Source: Mucilaginibacter ginsenosidivorans
GTDB lineage: Bacteria > Bacteroidota > Bacteroidia > Sphingobacteriales > Sphingobacteriaceae
NCBI RefSeq assembly: GCF_007971025.1
Contig: NZ_CP042436.1
Location: forward strand, 620,001-684,000
DNA length: 64,000 bases
Direction of reading: 5' to 3'
Made by a program: the position numbers and the translations under genes. Shown piece after piece: positions 25,490-34,328 of the stretch. Under the pieces are notes generated by a model. The model had not been told where the DNA came from. It saw nothing but the letters and a program-made list of their open reading frames with translations, and did not search any database. The number at the start of each line of letters is the position of its first letter. The stretch's first letter is position 1.

Positions 25490-26434
25490 ATGCATGAACC
25501 CACCGATTTTTCCAGGCTCCCGGACTTTCCGGCTTCCGGACTAACACCCCCGTTTTTAAAAAAGGGTGATCAGATAGCCATCACCTGCCCGGCAAAAAAG
25601 CTCCCAAAGCCGATGGACGACGCCGTGGCCCTTTTAGAATCATGGGGGCTTAAAGTGATTTTGGGTGAAACGCTGAATGCATCTTATCACCAGTTTGCCG
25701 GAGACGACGACCTGCGTGCACACGACCTGCAAAGATTTATCGACGACGATAGTATTAAAGCCATCATAGCCGCGCGCGGCGGGTACGGCACCATCCGGAT
25801 GATAGATAAAGTTGACTTCAGCAATTTCAAAAAAAACCCAAAATGGCTGGTTGGCTTCAGCGATATTACCGTATTGCATGCGCACATTTATAAAAATTAT
25901 AATACGCAAACCATTCATGGGCAAATGCCGGTAACGGTGCCCGATGCTTCAAAATATTCTTTAGAGACCCTGAGAAAAGCATTGTTCGGCGAAACGTTCG
26001 GTTATCAATTCGATTCACATCAGTTAAATAGGGATGGAACGGGTACAGGCACGCTGGCTGGTGGAAATTTGAGCCTGCTGGTGGCTGTGCTTGGTTCGGT
26101 ATCCGACTATGAATATGATGGGAAAATACTTTTCATTGAAGATGTGGGCGAATACCTGTATTCTGTCGACCGGATGGTGCGCACGCTTGACCGTGCCGGC
26201 AAACTGAAAAACCTGGCGGGTCTGGTAGTTGGCGGATTTACCGAGCTAAAGGATAACGACATCCCTTTCGGGCAATCTGTTCCGGAAATTGTAATGGAGG
26301 TAGTTAAAAATTACAATTACCCGGCGTGTTTCGATTTCCCGGCCGGGCACATACCCGACAATCAATCGCTGATATTGGGGAAAACGCTAACTTTATCAGT
26401 AAATAAAAATCATGTGGAAGCCGTTTACAAATGA
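25490..26434 (+). CDS. LD-carboxypeptidase, peptidase family S66
   Basis: The 314-residue protein has the S66 catalytic Ser124 in GFSDITVLH, the Glu in FIEDVGEYLYSVDRM, and the His in FPAGHIPDNQ. Family members remove the terminal D-alanine from murein tetrapeptides during cell wall recycling in the cytoplasm. The first 19 residues (SRLPDFPASG region) precede the usual family start at LTPPFLKKGDQIAI. They are encoded by a repeat of CCGGACTTTCCGG type, so this N-terminus may come from a repeat insertion or may not be translated. DoxX follows on the same strand after 61 bases. Confidence 0.92.
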   Translation: MHEPTDFSRLPDFPASGLTPPFLKKGDQIAITCPAKKLPKPMDDAVALLESWGLKVILGETLNASYHQFAGDDDLRAHDLQRFIDDDSIKAIIAARGGYGTIRMIDKVDFSNFKKNPKWLVGFSDITVLHAHIYKNYNTQTIHGQMPVTVPDASKYSLETLRKALFGETFGYQFDSHQLNRDGTGTGTLAGGNLSLLVAVLGSVSDYEYDGKILFIEDVGEYLYSVDRMVRTLDRAGKLKNLAGLVVGGFTELKDNDIPFGQSVPEIVMEVVKNYNYPACFDFPAGHIPDNQSLILGKTLTLSVNKNHVEAVYK

Positions 26435-26495
26435 ATATAAATCACCTTTAAACGGCAGGCACCCATCTCTCATCGCTAACTAACTAATCACTAAT

Positions 26496-26903
26496 ATGAC
26501 ACTATTTGGCACTTTAGGAAATTACAAAAACTTCGGACTACTTATCATACGCCTTGGCCTGGGCGGTATGTTTATTTACCATGGCTGGCCCCTGCTGACC
26601 GGCGGCGTAAAAACGTGGGAAGGTTTGGGGGAATCTACAAAATATGTCGGCATTCACTTTTTACCCGTAGTTTGGGGGCTGCTGGCAGCGCTGGTTGAAA
26701 CTGCCGGAGGTTTTCTTGTCATCATAGGACTGGCCTTCAGACCGGTTTGCCTGTTATTGGTTATCACCCTTGTTGTTGCGGCTTTTTCTCACTTCGGTAA
26801 AGGTGGCAACCTTGGCGATGCCGCACAAGCCATAGAAACCGCCGTTATGTTTGCAGGGCTCCTTTTCCTTGGCCCGGGTAAATACAGCGCCGATAAGAAA
26901 TAG
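26496..26903 (+). CDS. DoxX family membrane protein
   Basis: The 135-residue protein has four hydrophobic segments and the DoxX opening IIRLGLGGMFIYHGWPLLTGG, followed by LAALVETAGGFLVIIGL and AAQAIETAVMFAGLLFLGPGKYS. DoxX proteins are small inner membrane proteins of uncertain role, sometimes linked to thiosulfate or quinone redox chemistry. It follows the LD-carboxypeptidase gene and is followed by a hairpin terminator. No further context is visible. Confidence 0.88.
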   Translation: MTLFGTLGNYKNFGLLIIRLGLGGMFIYHGWPLLTGGVKTWEGLGESTKYVGIHFLPVVWGLLAALVETAGGFLVIIGLAFRPVCLLLVITLVVAAFSHFGKGGNLGDAAQAIETAVMFAGLLFLGPGKYSADKK

Positions 26904-26915
26904 AAGTTACCTAAT

Positions 26916-26954
26916 ACAGCAAACGCGGCTTTGGGGCCGCATCGTGCTGTTTTC
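26916..26954 (+). terminator. Hairpin terminator after the DoxX gene
   Basis: ACAGCA (26916-26921) pairs with TGCTGT (26945-26950), with an inner GCGGC/GCCGC stem. A short T stretch follows on the plus strand. Confidence 0.5.
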
Positions 26955-26972
26955 AGAGGGACATATTTTATA

Positions 26973-27944
26973 CTACTGGTTCATATAGGCGCCCAGTTTT
27001 GTCAGATAAGCATCGTCAATTCTACCTGAATTATCCGATAAGTATTTGTTGATCTTATCTGCTTCCTTAGCAAAATCTGCTTTAAGTGATTTCTTCTTAA
27101 GTGACAATTCCATGTGTTTGTTTGCCTGCACATCTACCACAAAATAATCTGCATCATCCACAAATTCGTCATAATCGTGGCCGTGGGGTGCAGCGCCATT
27201 GTTCACATAATCGGATCGAACAAACTTCGTTTTTATAAGCTTGTATATTTTGTATTTCGGACCGGTAGCTATTACCTGCAAAAAATGTGATTGATTAATA
27301 GCGGTGTCTTTTTCAAAGTCAAAGCGAGCACCAACCGGACTGTATAACGTAAATCCCTTTATACGATCCCAATCAACCAGTTCTATCGACTTTGGGTCCT
27401 TAGCTAATAAAAGGCCCCCTCTTATCTTGTCGAAGTTTAGCAGGTTATCAGAATTGTAAACAATGTTGCCCGATGGCTCTACAATAAATCCGTGTGCAAA
27501 AAACTCAAAAAAATACTGGCTTCCAACCAGATTCCCTTTTTGATGACCAGGTGCAATTTGCCCCCCCATACGGAGTGTTGTTACATCAACTTCATCCACC
27601 TTATTTACAACCTGCGCCGCTACCGTATCCGATGCCTTAACCGCGCCAGGGTTGGTTTCTTTTAAAACCACCTGTAAACCTGAGCCGCCCTTATCCATCT
27701 GAAGCGTCTCGTCCTTATAACCAGGTAAGGCAAACTGCAGTTTCGAATCGGGCTGTGCTTTGATGTTAAAATTTCCTAGTGAATCTGTCAGGGCGGCATT
27801 TTTATGTTGAGCATCCAATACAAATACATAACGTAAAGGGTTCCCTTTATCGTCTTTTACCGAGCCGGTCGCTGTTGTAACCTGCGCCGATGCAATATGT
27901 GCCGCTGATAAGGCTAAAAGGCACAGTAGAAAAATTTTCTTCAT
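26973..27944 (-). CDS. Secreted protein with carboxypeptidase-regulatory-like domain, function unknown
   Basis: The 323-residue protein has a signal peptide (about 1-20) and an N-terminal beta-sandwich of the CarboxypepD_reg type (about 22-95: VTTATGSVKDDKGNPLRYVFV, NFNIKA, LPGYKDETLQM). The rest (about 110-323) is rich in charged and aromatic residues, contains GNIVYNSDNLLNFDKIRGG and FEKDTAINQSHFLQV, and I do not recognise it. It is presumably periplasmic or on the surface. It stands alone, convergent with the DoxX gene, and is separated from the SusD-like operon upstream by a terminator. Confidence 0.75.
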   Translation of the reverse strand: MKKIFLLCLLALSAAHIASAQVTTATGSVKDDKGNPLRYVFVLDAQHKNAALTDSLGNFNIKAQPDSKLQFALPGYKDETLQMDKGGSGLQVVLKETNPGAVKASDTVAAQVVNKVDEVDVTTLRMGGQIAPGHQKGNLVGSQYFFEFFAHGFIVEPSGNIVYNSDNLLNFDKIRGGLLLAKDPKSIELVDWDRIKGFTLYSPVGARFDFEKDTAINQSHFLQVIATGPKYKIYKLIKTKFVRSDYVNNGAAPHGHDYDEFVDDADYFVVDVQANKHMELSLKKKSLKADFAKEADKINKYLSDNSGRIDDAYLTKLGAYMNQ

Positions 27945-28027
27945 ATTAATAATTTCGCCTCCAATATAATATCTTAAAAATATTGCGGCAACAATAAATT
28001 AAATTTTTAGTTTAACAATTGTGTTAC

Positions 28028-28060
28028 AAAAAAAACCGTCCAAATATGGACGGTTTTTTT
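28028..28060. terminator. Bidirectional terminator after the SusC-SusD-DUF1735 cluster
   Basis: AAACCGTCCA (28033-28042) pairs with TGGACGGTTT (28047-28056) around a 4-base loop, with an A run before and a T run after. It lies 24 bases past the stop codon of the DUF1735 gene. Confidence 0.85.
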
Positions 28061-28083
28061 ATTGTTAATGTATAACCGCTACT

Positions 28084-28992
28084 CTATGGCTTATAGAAGT
28101 AGTCAGTAATATCCCTGGTCGCAGTTGTCCAATTCAATTTGAGCAAACCGTGTACCACCTCATCGTAAGTGTACTTATGAGTAGGATCATAATTTACAAG
28201 TACAGGATGTTTTACCAATGTCAGACCGTTGGCAACCAATATATTCTGGATGTCATCTGCATTTAGGTCGACTGCAAAATCCGAATATGTACCATCGCTG
28301 TTTTTAGTGAAGGTAACTTCATAACGGATGGTTTGCGTAAAATAACCCGAATTCATTTCAAATTGTGTCGGTGTAACAGGGAATAATGTAGTGGTTTCAC
28401 CAACAAAGTTGCCTGCTGCGGGTATGCGTGTATAATCCCACAGGTAAGCGCCTGCAAAATCATTACCAATAAAGTGATAATAATGAACACCCAGATTCCC
28501 GCTTATCGTATAACCACCTGTTGTACTTGCGATCTTTATAGGTAGCATATAGCTCTTTGAAGGATCAAGCAAATTTTTATAAAAGGTTACGGATGTTACG
28601 GCATACTGTTTACCGGACGGTACGGTCACTTCTGTAGTAGTGAACGAGTATGCTTCACTTGGCATTGGTTCATAATGAACTGCGCCACCTAACGCATTAT
28701 AGGAATCCACTAAAGAAAAATCAACCGCCAACGTAACTTTTGTATCTGTCGTTGGTGGGTTAGCCGTAGCCACATTGACGGAGAACTGCCTTACAATTGT
28801 TCCGTTTTCGTCGTCAGCCGGAGCTTCGGTGATAGCATCACCGCCAAAATAAGCCTGACCGCTAAAAGGCATATTAACCACATTTCCAGCCTTGCTGAAA
28901 TCTACGTACCGGGGGTCCTTAAGACATGAGCTTAAACTAAGCGCCGTCATGGCCAAAAGTAGTGTGGAAATAAAATATAATCTCTTTTTCAT
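28084..28992 (-). CDS. DUF1735-type surface lipoprotein of a SusC/SusD cluster
   Basis: The 302-residue protein has a lipoprotein signal with the lipobox LSLSSC. A beta-rich N-terminal domain follows, of the DUF1735 type found in BT_3987-like proteins (VNMPFSGQAYFGGD, VTLAVDFSLVDSYN, TVPSGKQYAVTSVTFYKNLLDPSKSYMLPIKI). Such proteins sit with SusC/SusD pairs and are thought to help bind glycans at the cell surface. The ATG at 28992 (MKKRLYF) is preferred because it gives a normal signal peptide and leaves 11 bases after the SusD stop. It is the last gene of the cluster. Confidence 0.85.
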   Translation of the reverse strand: MKKRLYFISTLLLAMTALSLSSCLKDPRYVDFSKAGNVVNMPFSGQAYFGGDAITEAPADDENGTIVRQFSVNVATANPPTTDTKVTLAVDFSLVDSYNALGGAVHYEPMPSEAYSFTTTEVTVPSGKQYAVTSVTFYKNLLDPSKSYMLPIKIASTTGGYTISGNLGVHYYHFIGNDFAGAYLWDYTRIPAAGNFVGETTTLFPVTPTQFEMNSGYFTQTIRYEVTFTKNSDGTYSDFAVDLNADDIQNILVANGLTLVKHPVLVNYDPTHKYTYDEVVHGLLKLNWTTATRDITDYFYKP

Positions 28993-29003
28993 TGTCTTTA
29001 AAA

Positions 29004-30482
29004 TTATTGGGCCCAAAATATTTTGCTTGTGAATACGTCTATCGTTCCCTCTTTAGCCAAATTGGTTGGGTTTGTAGTCAATTCAGAAAGTGGATATCCA
29101 ATTCTTGTCGGATATGTAGCAGATATTGCAGCAGGGTCAATTGAAGATGGGTGAGCCGGGAAACCAGTTCTAAGATATTCATTCCATGCTTCAAAGTTGA
29201 ACAAGCTAGTTAGCGATATCCACTTTTGGGTAATAATAGCCTGCTCTTTATTACCTGAAGAAGCCCAGCTAACATTAGCAATATCCTGGTTGTAATACGT
29301 AGCTGCCTGGGCAGGCGTTAAACCGAGTTGAACGAACGAGGCTGTTATACCAGCTTCGTACAACGTTTTTGCATCGCCGGTAATATAGCCTTTGTTTGCT
29401 GCTTCGGCCTGCAGGAACAGCGACTCGGCCCCTGAAAACAACAATGCGTTCTGCGAAGGCGACTGTAACAGCCCCGGACCCTGAGCACTTGTGTAAGAGT
29501 TTGATAATACTCCGGGGTCACCGAAAATATTACCGTGTACCCTTAGTGTTGCGTCGCTGGACGAAGTAGGAACCAAAGTAAACAATCTAGGAAGGCGGGG
29601 GTCGTTAAAGTTGGTAAGCATAGTTACCTCAAAATTATTCGCCCTGTAATAAACGTTCCCAAATACCGGGTTACCCGATGCATCAAAACCATAATTACCA
29701 TAAAATGGATTTTGCTTGCCGTTTGTATTTGAATAACCTGGATTTGCTTGTGCATCAAGGGAACCATCAAGATAACCTTCTGATTGAGTAGCGGCAAGAT
29801 CTGTTACCAATGCATCACCGGGAGTCTTTGTACTAACGCGAATTGCCAGGCGAAGTTTTAAAGAGTTAGCAAGTTTTTTCCAACCCGTCATGTTGCCATG
29901 GAAAACGATGTCTGCGGCGCTCGGTTTGGGAGCAGAAGCAGGCGCACCATTGATCAATGCGATAGCTGCATCCAATTGTTTGCCCAGATCCTCATAGATA
30001 TCTGCTCCCTTATCATAAGCAGGGAACAGGATTGTAGAAGGCTGGAATGCCTGGCTGTAAGGTATATTATTATAATCATCAACCAAATGCTGAAAACCAT
30101 ACGCTTTCATGATCTTGGCTATAGCCTGATAATTCGCCAGATCAGGAGTGGAAGATAAATTTTCCAGGTTATTATAATTTGTCAGGTTTGAATACCAGTT
30201 ACCCCAATCACCGGCAAACGAATTGTTGGTAAACTGGAATTGATTAATAGACTGGTTTGGAACATAGTTACCACTGGTGGTCCAAAAACCCGCCCACACT
30301 CCAAAATGATTGTAATTGGTCTCGACAATGGCTACCGAATTGTTCAAAGCAGCTGACAATGTCAGATCCGGTGTTGTCACAGATGGAGTATTGGGGTTGA
30401 CCTCAAGACTCAAAAAGTCTTTTTTACATCCGGAAATGCCCGCCGTAAAAAATGCTGCTACAATTAAAATATATTTTTTCAT
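29004..30482 (-). CDS. SusD/RagB-family nutrient-binding lipoprotein
   Basis: The 492-residue protein has a lipoprotein signal (lipobox GISGC) and the helical SusD-like_2 fold with FNDPRLPRLFTLVP, ALLFSGAESLFLQAEAANKGY and KWISLTSLFNFEAWNEYLRTG. SusD-like proteins cap the SusC channel and hold substrate at the outer face of the outer membrane. The gene starts 13 bases after the SusC stop codon. No glycosidase is linked, so the ligand is unknown; a peptide or sugar are both possible for this subfamily. Confidence 0.93.
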   Translation of the reverse strand: MKKYILIVAAFFTAGISGCKKDFLSLEVNPNTPSVTTPDLTLSAALNNSVAIVETNYNHFGVWAGFWTTSGNYVPNQSINQFQFTNNSFAGDWGNWYSNLTNYNNLENLSSTPDLANYQAIAKIMKAYGFQHLVDDYNNIPYSQAFQPSTILFPAYDKGADIYEDLGKQLDAAIALINGAPASAPKPSAADIVFHGNMTGWKKLANSLKLRLAIRVSTKTPGDALVTDLAATQSEGYLDGSLDAQANPGYSNTNGKQNPFYGNYGFDASGNPVFGNVYYRANNFEVTMLTNFNDPRLPRLFTLVPTSSSDATLRVHGNIFGDPGVLSNSYTSAQGPGLLQSPSQNALLFSGAESLFLQAEAANKGYITGDAKTLYEAGITASFVQLGLTPAQAATYYNQDIANVSWASSGNKEQAIITQKWISLTSLFNFEAWNEYLRTGFPAHPSSIDPAAISATYPTRIGYPLSELTTNPTNLAKEGTIDVFTSKIFWAQ

Positions 30483-30495
30483 CTCTTTACTTCAA

Positions 30496-33400
30496 TTAAA
30501 AGGTTAATTTAAGATCAGCCCCAAATATCCTTGTGCCCGGCAATTGGTTAACGTTGTTTACACCAGGTGTATTTCCGTTAGCGCCACCGTTCGAGAACTC
30601 GGGATCGGTCCATGGATTACTTTTCGGAACCCAGATAAACAGGTTACGGCCGGTTAATGCAAAGGTTGCTCCTTTTATAAATTTACTTTGTTTTACAAAT
30701 TGGTCTAACCTGAATGCAAGGTTAATCTCACGCAATTTCCAGAAAGCACCGCTTGATACAAACGGACTGTTTGTGCTTGGGAATGATGAACCCTGCCAGA
30801 AACCGTAGTTACCATTCACCACGTTCACGTTAGTATTAGGCGTGTAAACGCCGGGTGAAGTTTGGATAACTGAGTTTGGATAAATGAAAGGCTGACGGCC
30901 GGCAGAAGCTGACTGGTAAGATGAACCAGCGAACGTCATAGTACCACCGATCTGGTTAAACACTACATCGCCGCCACGGTATTCGAACAATCCGGACAAG
31001 CTAACAAATTTGTAGCTAAATGTCGGGTGTACGCTGAATACATATTCAGGTGTGGTTCTTCCGAAGGTAGTCAATACTCCTGAGTTCTGGATAGGATAAC
31101 CAGTAGTACCACTAACCACCACATGACCTTGGCCGTCACGAAGGAAGTCTGTACCTCTTAACAGCGGGAATGGCTGGCCAACAATGGCGTATTGGTTATT
31201 ACCAAGGCTCAACTGATTAACCCCAGGCAACAACGAAACAACTTTCGATTCGTTTTGCGAGAAGTTAACTTCCATGGTGAACCCAAAGTGGTTAGCCGCC
31301 TGTGTCAAAATGTCTCCTTTTACCTGGAGTTCATTACCAGTTGACTGTGTTTCGCCGATATTGATCAGCGTTGAGTTGTAACCTGTAGTAATAGATGTGC
31401 CTATGTATACTGTCTGGTTTTTATCCCGTTGCTGATAATGGCTATAGTTAAAATACAAGCGATTGTTAAATAAGCCAACCTCTCCACCAACTTCAATTTC
31501 ACGGGTCAGCTCAGGTTTCAGTGATGAACTGAAGTTGGTTGTACTTGCTACCAACCCTCCAAGCGATCCGTACGGGAAACCGCCAGCCAATAGATAGTTG
31601 TTATTGATTTGGTACGCACCGATATTGATGTTACCCACCTGGCTCACTGATCCGTATATTTTAGCAAAGCTCAGTATTTTATTATCCCTCAAAGCTGCGA
31701 ACGCGTCCGTAGGTACGAACGACAGTTTAACTGAAGGGTAGTTGAATGAGCGCTGTGCTTTTGCAAGGCGCGAATCCTGTTCGTTACGGAAGGTAGCTTC
31801 AAGGTTTAACCATCCTTTATAGCTAACGTTCAAGTCGGCAAAATAAGCGATTTGCCTTTGTCTTACTTCAAACTCTGCAGCCTGGATCAAACCACCGATA
31901 TAATTAATGTTATACAGATCTTTTATAAGCAATTGGTTGCTTCCTGTAAACTGCCCTTTCTGAAATGTTTGATAAATGGTGTTACCCACGATCAATTCCG
32001 TCTTAAAGTCTTTAAAGAAAGTATGATGCAAGTCGATAACAGCGTCACCTTCTATGCGGTCGGGGTTGTTAATAGTACCGTCACCATAGGTAAAATAGTC
32101 ATATACGCTACCTAATGATTTACCGCTTGTAAAACCTGAAGCAGTATTGCCGGCGCCCCAATAATCGTTGATGCCGTAAGGAGTGAAGTCAACTTCCTGT
32201 TTGGTTATCCTATCACGGAAGTTACCAAAGTTATCGGATATCTGGTAGCTTGCTGACAACCAATCGGTAGGCTCTAACTTTAATTTGATCTGCGATAAAA
32301 TTTGATCTCTTACATAGTTGTCCCTTGCATGTTTAAGTATCCAGTATGGGTTAATTGCATAAGCATCATAAAAATTGCTTGCATTGCCTATATCTGAATC
32401 CGGGTCTGAATAATTCTTGATATTCAAAAAGGCCGGCCATTGCAATATCGATGAATAAAGATCGGCGGCGCCCGCATTTGTTACAAAGCTTCCCGGTATA
32501 CCAAAGATATTATTATTGTGCAGATAAGTACTTACCGTAGTTTTGGTATAACTTACTGAATAATCAGCCGAGAAAATACCGTAAGTACGGTGTCCCCTAA
32601 CGCTAAAAGCATCTTTTATATTTTTGTCATCCGGCACAACAGTTGTCCTGTAAGCATTCTGCGCAGACATGTAGAACGAATTCTTAGCATCACCCTGTTG
32701 GTAAGAAATATCATTCTGCTCAGTATAACCAGTCTGGAAGAACTGTTTTATCGGGTTGGTTTTCAGGGCCGAATAAGTTGCGGTAATAATTCTGCCATCA
32801 TGTGTAGCACCTAAAAAACCTGCTGCGCTGTCCAGGGGAGCACCTACCTGTACGGTTGATCCGTCAAAACGCGGGCCATACAATTGGTTCTCATAAGGAA
32901 CATACTGTGAAGCGCCGGTAATCGGATCGATGTAGTTTGGTTCGCCGCCGAATGGACCGAAACTGTTCTGTAATTTTGGATAGAACGCTACCTTTTCAAG
33001 CTGGAATGAGTTTTGGTAGGTAATAACCGGCTTCCCATCATTTGTTCCCCTCTTAGAGGTGATCAGGATAGCGCCGTTAGATGCCTGTGAACCATAAAGA
33101 GCCGCAGCGCCCGCACCCTTCAGGATGGTAACGTCAGCAATATCGTTAGGGTTAAGCGCGCCAATAGTTTGGCTCGGTACCGGAACACCGTCAACAACGA
33201 TCAACGCACCATTGTTCCCTTCTAACGAACGGAAACCGCGAAGGTTGATCGAGATCTGAGGATCAACACCGTTATCCAGCGTAAAGATACCCAAACCGGC
33301 AACTTTACCTGTCAAACCCTGTGCAACGTTGGTAACGTTGGTTTGGGTCAGTTCTTTAGGAGTAATGGTTGCTGCTGCATAACCTAATTCCTTTGCCTGG

Positions 33401-33744
33401 TGCCTGATGCCCAGTGAAGTGGTTACCACAACCTCGCCCAACTGGTTTGCTGATGAAACCAATACCACATTAATGGTAGATTGATTACCTACGGCAATTG
33501 TTTGGGTGGTGTAGCCCACAAAGGAAACCTGGATTGAGGAACCTGGTGGCACACTTAGTGAATACTTACCGGCTGAGTTAGATACTGTAACTACAGTCGA
33601 ATTCTTCACCTTTACTGTGGCTCCCGGAATGGGAAGGCCATCCTCTTTGGCCGTAACCGTACCTGTAATAGTACGGTTTTGTGCAAATACCTGCGTTACG
33701 CATAACATCAGAAAGCACAAACTTACTAGTAGAAGTTTTTTCAT
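30496..33744 (-). CDS. SusC/RagA-family TonB-linked outer membrane receptor
   Basis: The 1082-residue protein has a signal peptide (1-21), a carboxypeptidase-regulatory-like domain (about 25-100), and the plug domain with LTGKVAGLGI, INLRGFRSLEGN, ALIVVDGVPVP and DVTILKGAGAAALYGSQASNG. The beta-barrel ends in the typical aromatic strand (FGADLKLTF). It imports a ligand captured by the SusD partner, using TonB energy. It is the first gene of the SusC-SusD-DUF1735 operon and is complete. It is divergent from padR. Confidence 0.96.
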   Translation of the reverse strand: MKKLLLVSLCFLMLCVTQVFAQNRTITGTVTAKEDGLPIPGATVKVKNSTVVTVSNSAGKYSLSVPPGSSIQVSFVGYTTQTIAVGNQSTINVVLVSSANQLGEVVVTTSLGIRHQAKELGYAAATITPKELTQTNVTNVAQGLTGKVAGLGIFTLDNGVDPQISINLRGFRSLEGNNGALIVVDGVPVPSQTIGALNPNDIADVTILKGAGAAALYGSQASNGAILITSKRGTNDGKPVITYQNSFQLEKVAFYPKLQNSFGPFGGEPNYIDPITGASQYVPYENQLYGPRFDGSTVQVGAPLDSAAGFLGATHDGRIITATYSALKTNPIKQFFQTGYTEQNDISYQQGDAKNSFYMSAQNAYRTTVVPDDKNIKDAFSVRGHRTYGIFSADYSVSYTKTTVSTYLHNNNIFGIPGSFVTNAGAADLYSSILQWPAFLNIKNYSDPDSDIGNASNFYDAYAINPYWILKHARDNYVRDQILSQIKLKLEPTDWLSASYQISDNFGNFRDRITKQEVDFTPYGINDYWGAGNTASGFTSGKSLGSVYDYFTYGDGTINNPDRIEGDAVIDLHHTFFKDFKTELIVGNTIYQTFQKGQFTGSNQLLIKDLYNINYIGGLIQAAEFEVRQRQIAYFADLNVSYKGWLNLEATFRNEQDSRLAKAQRSFNYPSVKLSFVPTDAFAALRDNKILSFAKIYGSVSQVGNINIGAYQINNNYLLAGGFPYGSLGGLVASTTNFSSSLKPELTREIEVGGEVGLFNNRLYFNYSHYQQRDKNQTVYIGTSITTGYNSTLINIGETQSTGNELQVKGDILTQAANHFGFTMEVNFSQNESKVVSLLPGVNQLSLGNNQYAIVGQPFPLLRGTDFLRDGQGHVVVSGTTGYPIQNSGVLTTFGRTTPEYVFSVHPTFSYKFVSLSGLFEYRGGDVVFNQIGGTMTFAGSSYQSASAGRQPFIYPNSVIQTSPGVYTPNTNVNVVNGNYGFWQGSSFPSTNSPFVSSGAFWKLREINLAFRLDQFVKQSKFIKGATFALTGRNLFIWVPKSNPWTDPEFSNGGANGNTPGVNNVNQLPGTRIFGADLKLTF

Positions 33745-33889
33745 TTCGTTAATAATAAGATCAGTTAATAGTTAATTAAAGATAAAAGTAGTGTTACATT
33801 ATTAAAAAGTCAAATAAAATCTTACAAAAACATGTTTTTTTCGAAAAAAAGACTCTTTCGTATATAAAAGTTAATAATTTTAGTACTAT

Positions 33890-33924
33890 GTATTGCATAA
33901 TACAATTTAAAACATATATCTTTG
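33890..33924 (+). promoter_or_regulatory. padR promoter with palindrome
   Basis: TATCTTTG (33917-33924) matches TAnnTTTG and ends four bases before the ATG at 33929; a TTG at 33893-33895 has 21 bases of spacing to it. The palindrome GTATT-N4-AATAC (33890-33903) overlaps the -33 region and could be the site through which PadR controls its own gene. Confidence 0.55.
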
Positions 33925-33928
33925 TGAT

Positions 33929-34276
33929 ATGATTGTCGAAAATACACAAACGCAAATGAGGAAAGGTGTTTTGGAATATTGCATTCTTTCCATTATAGCA
34001 AAGGGCGAAATATATGCTTCAGATATTATAGCTGAACTTAAGAAGGCCCAATTGCTTGTTGTTGAGGGAACTTTGTATCCTTTACTAACCCGATTAAAGA
34101 ACAACGGACTCCTTAGCTATAACTGGGTCGAGTCAACGTCGGGGCCGCCACGAAAATATTACGTCCTGTCGGACGAGGGTAAAAATGTTTTGGAACAATT
34201 GGACAAAACCTGGCAGGAACTGGCATTTGCCGTCCAAACATCTATCGGAGAGAGAAAGGTGAAAACAGAAAGGTAA
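33929..34276 (+). CDS. PadR-family transcriptional regulator
   Basis: The 115-residue protein is a winged helix of the PadR type: QMRKGVLEYCILSIIAKGE, YASDIIAELKKAQLLVVEGTLYPLLTRLKNNGLL and the wing GPPRKYYVLSDEGK. It begins with the short leader MIVENTQT seen in Sphingobacteriaceae homologues. PadR proteins usually repress a neighbouring membrane-stress or transport gene. The PspC gene follows by 52 bases on the same strand and is the likely target. The promoter lies so close to the ATG that the message is probably leaderless. Confidence 0.93.
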   Translation: MIVENTQTQMRKGVLEYCILSIIAKGEIYASDIIAELKKAQLLVVEGTLYPLLTRLKNNGLLSYNWVESTSGPPRKYYVLSDEGKNVLEQLDKTWQELAFAVQTSIGERKVKTER

Positions 34277-34328
34277 AAGCATTTTGCTTAACGACTAATG
34301 ACCCAATGACATTTAAGAAACAAAGATC

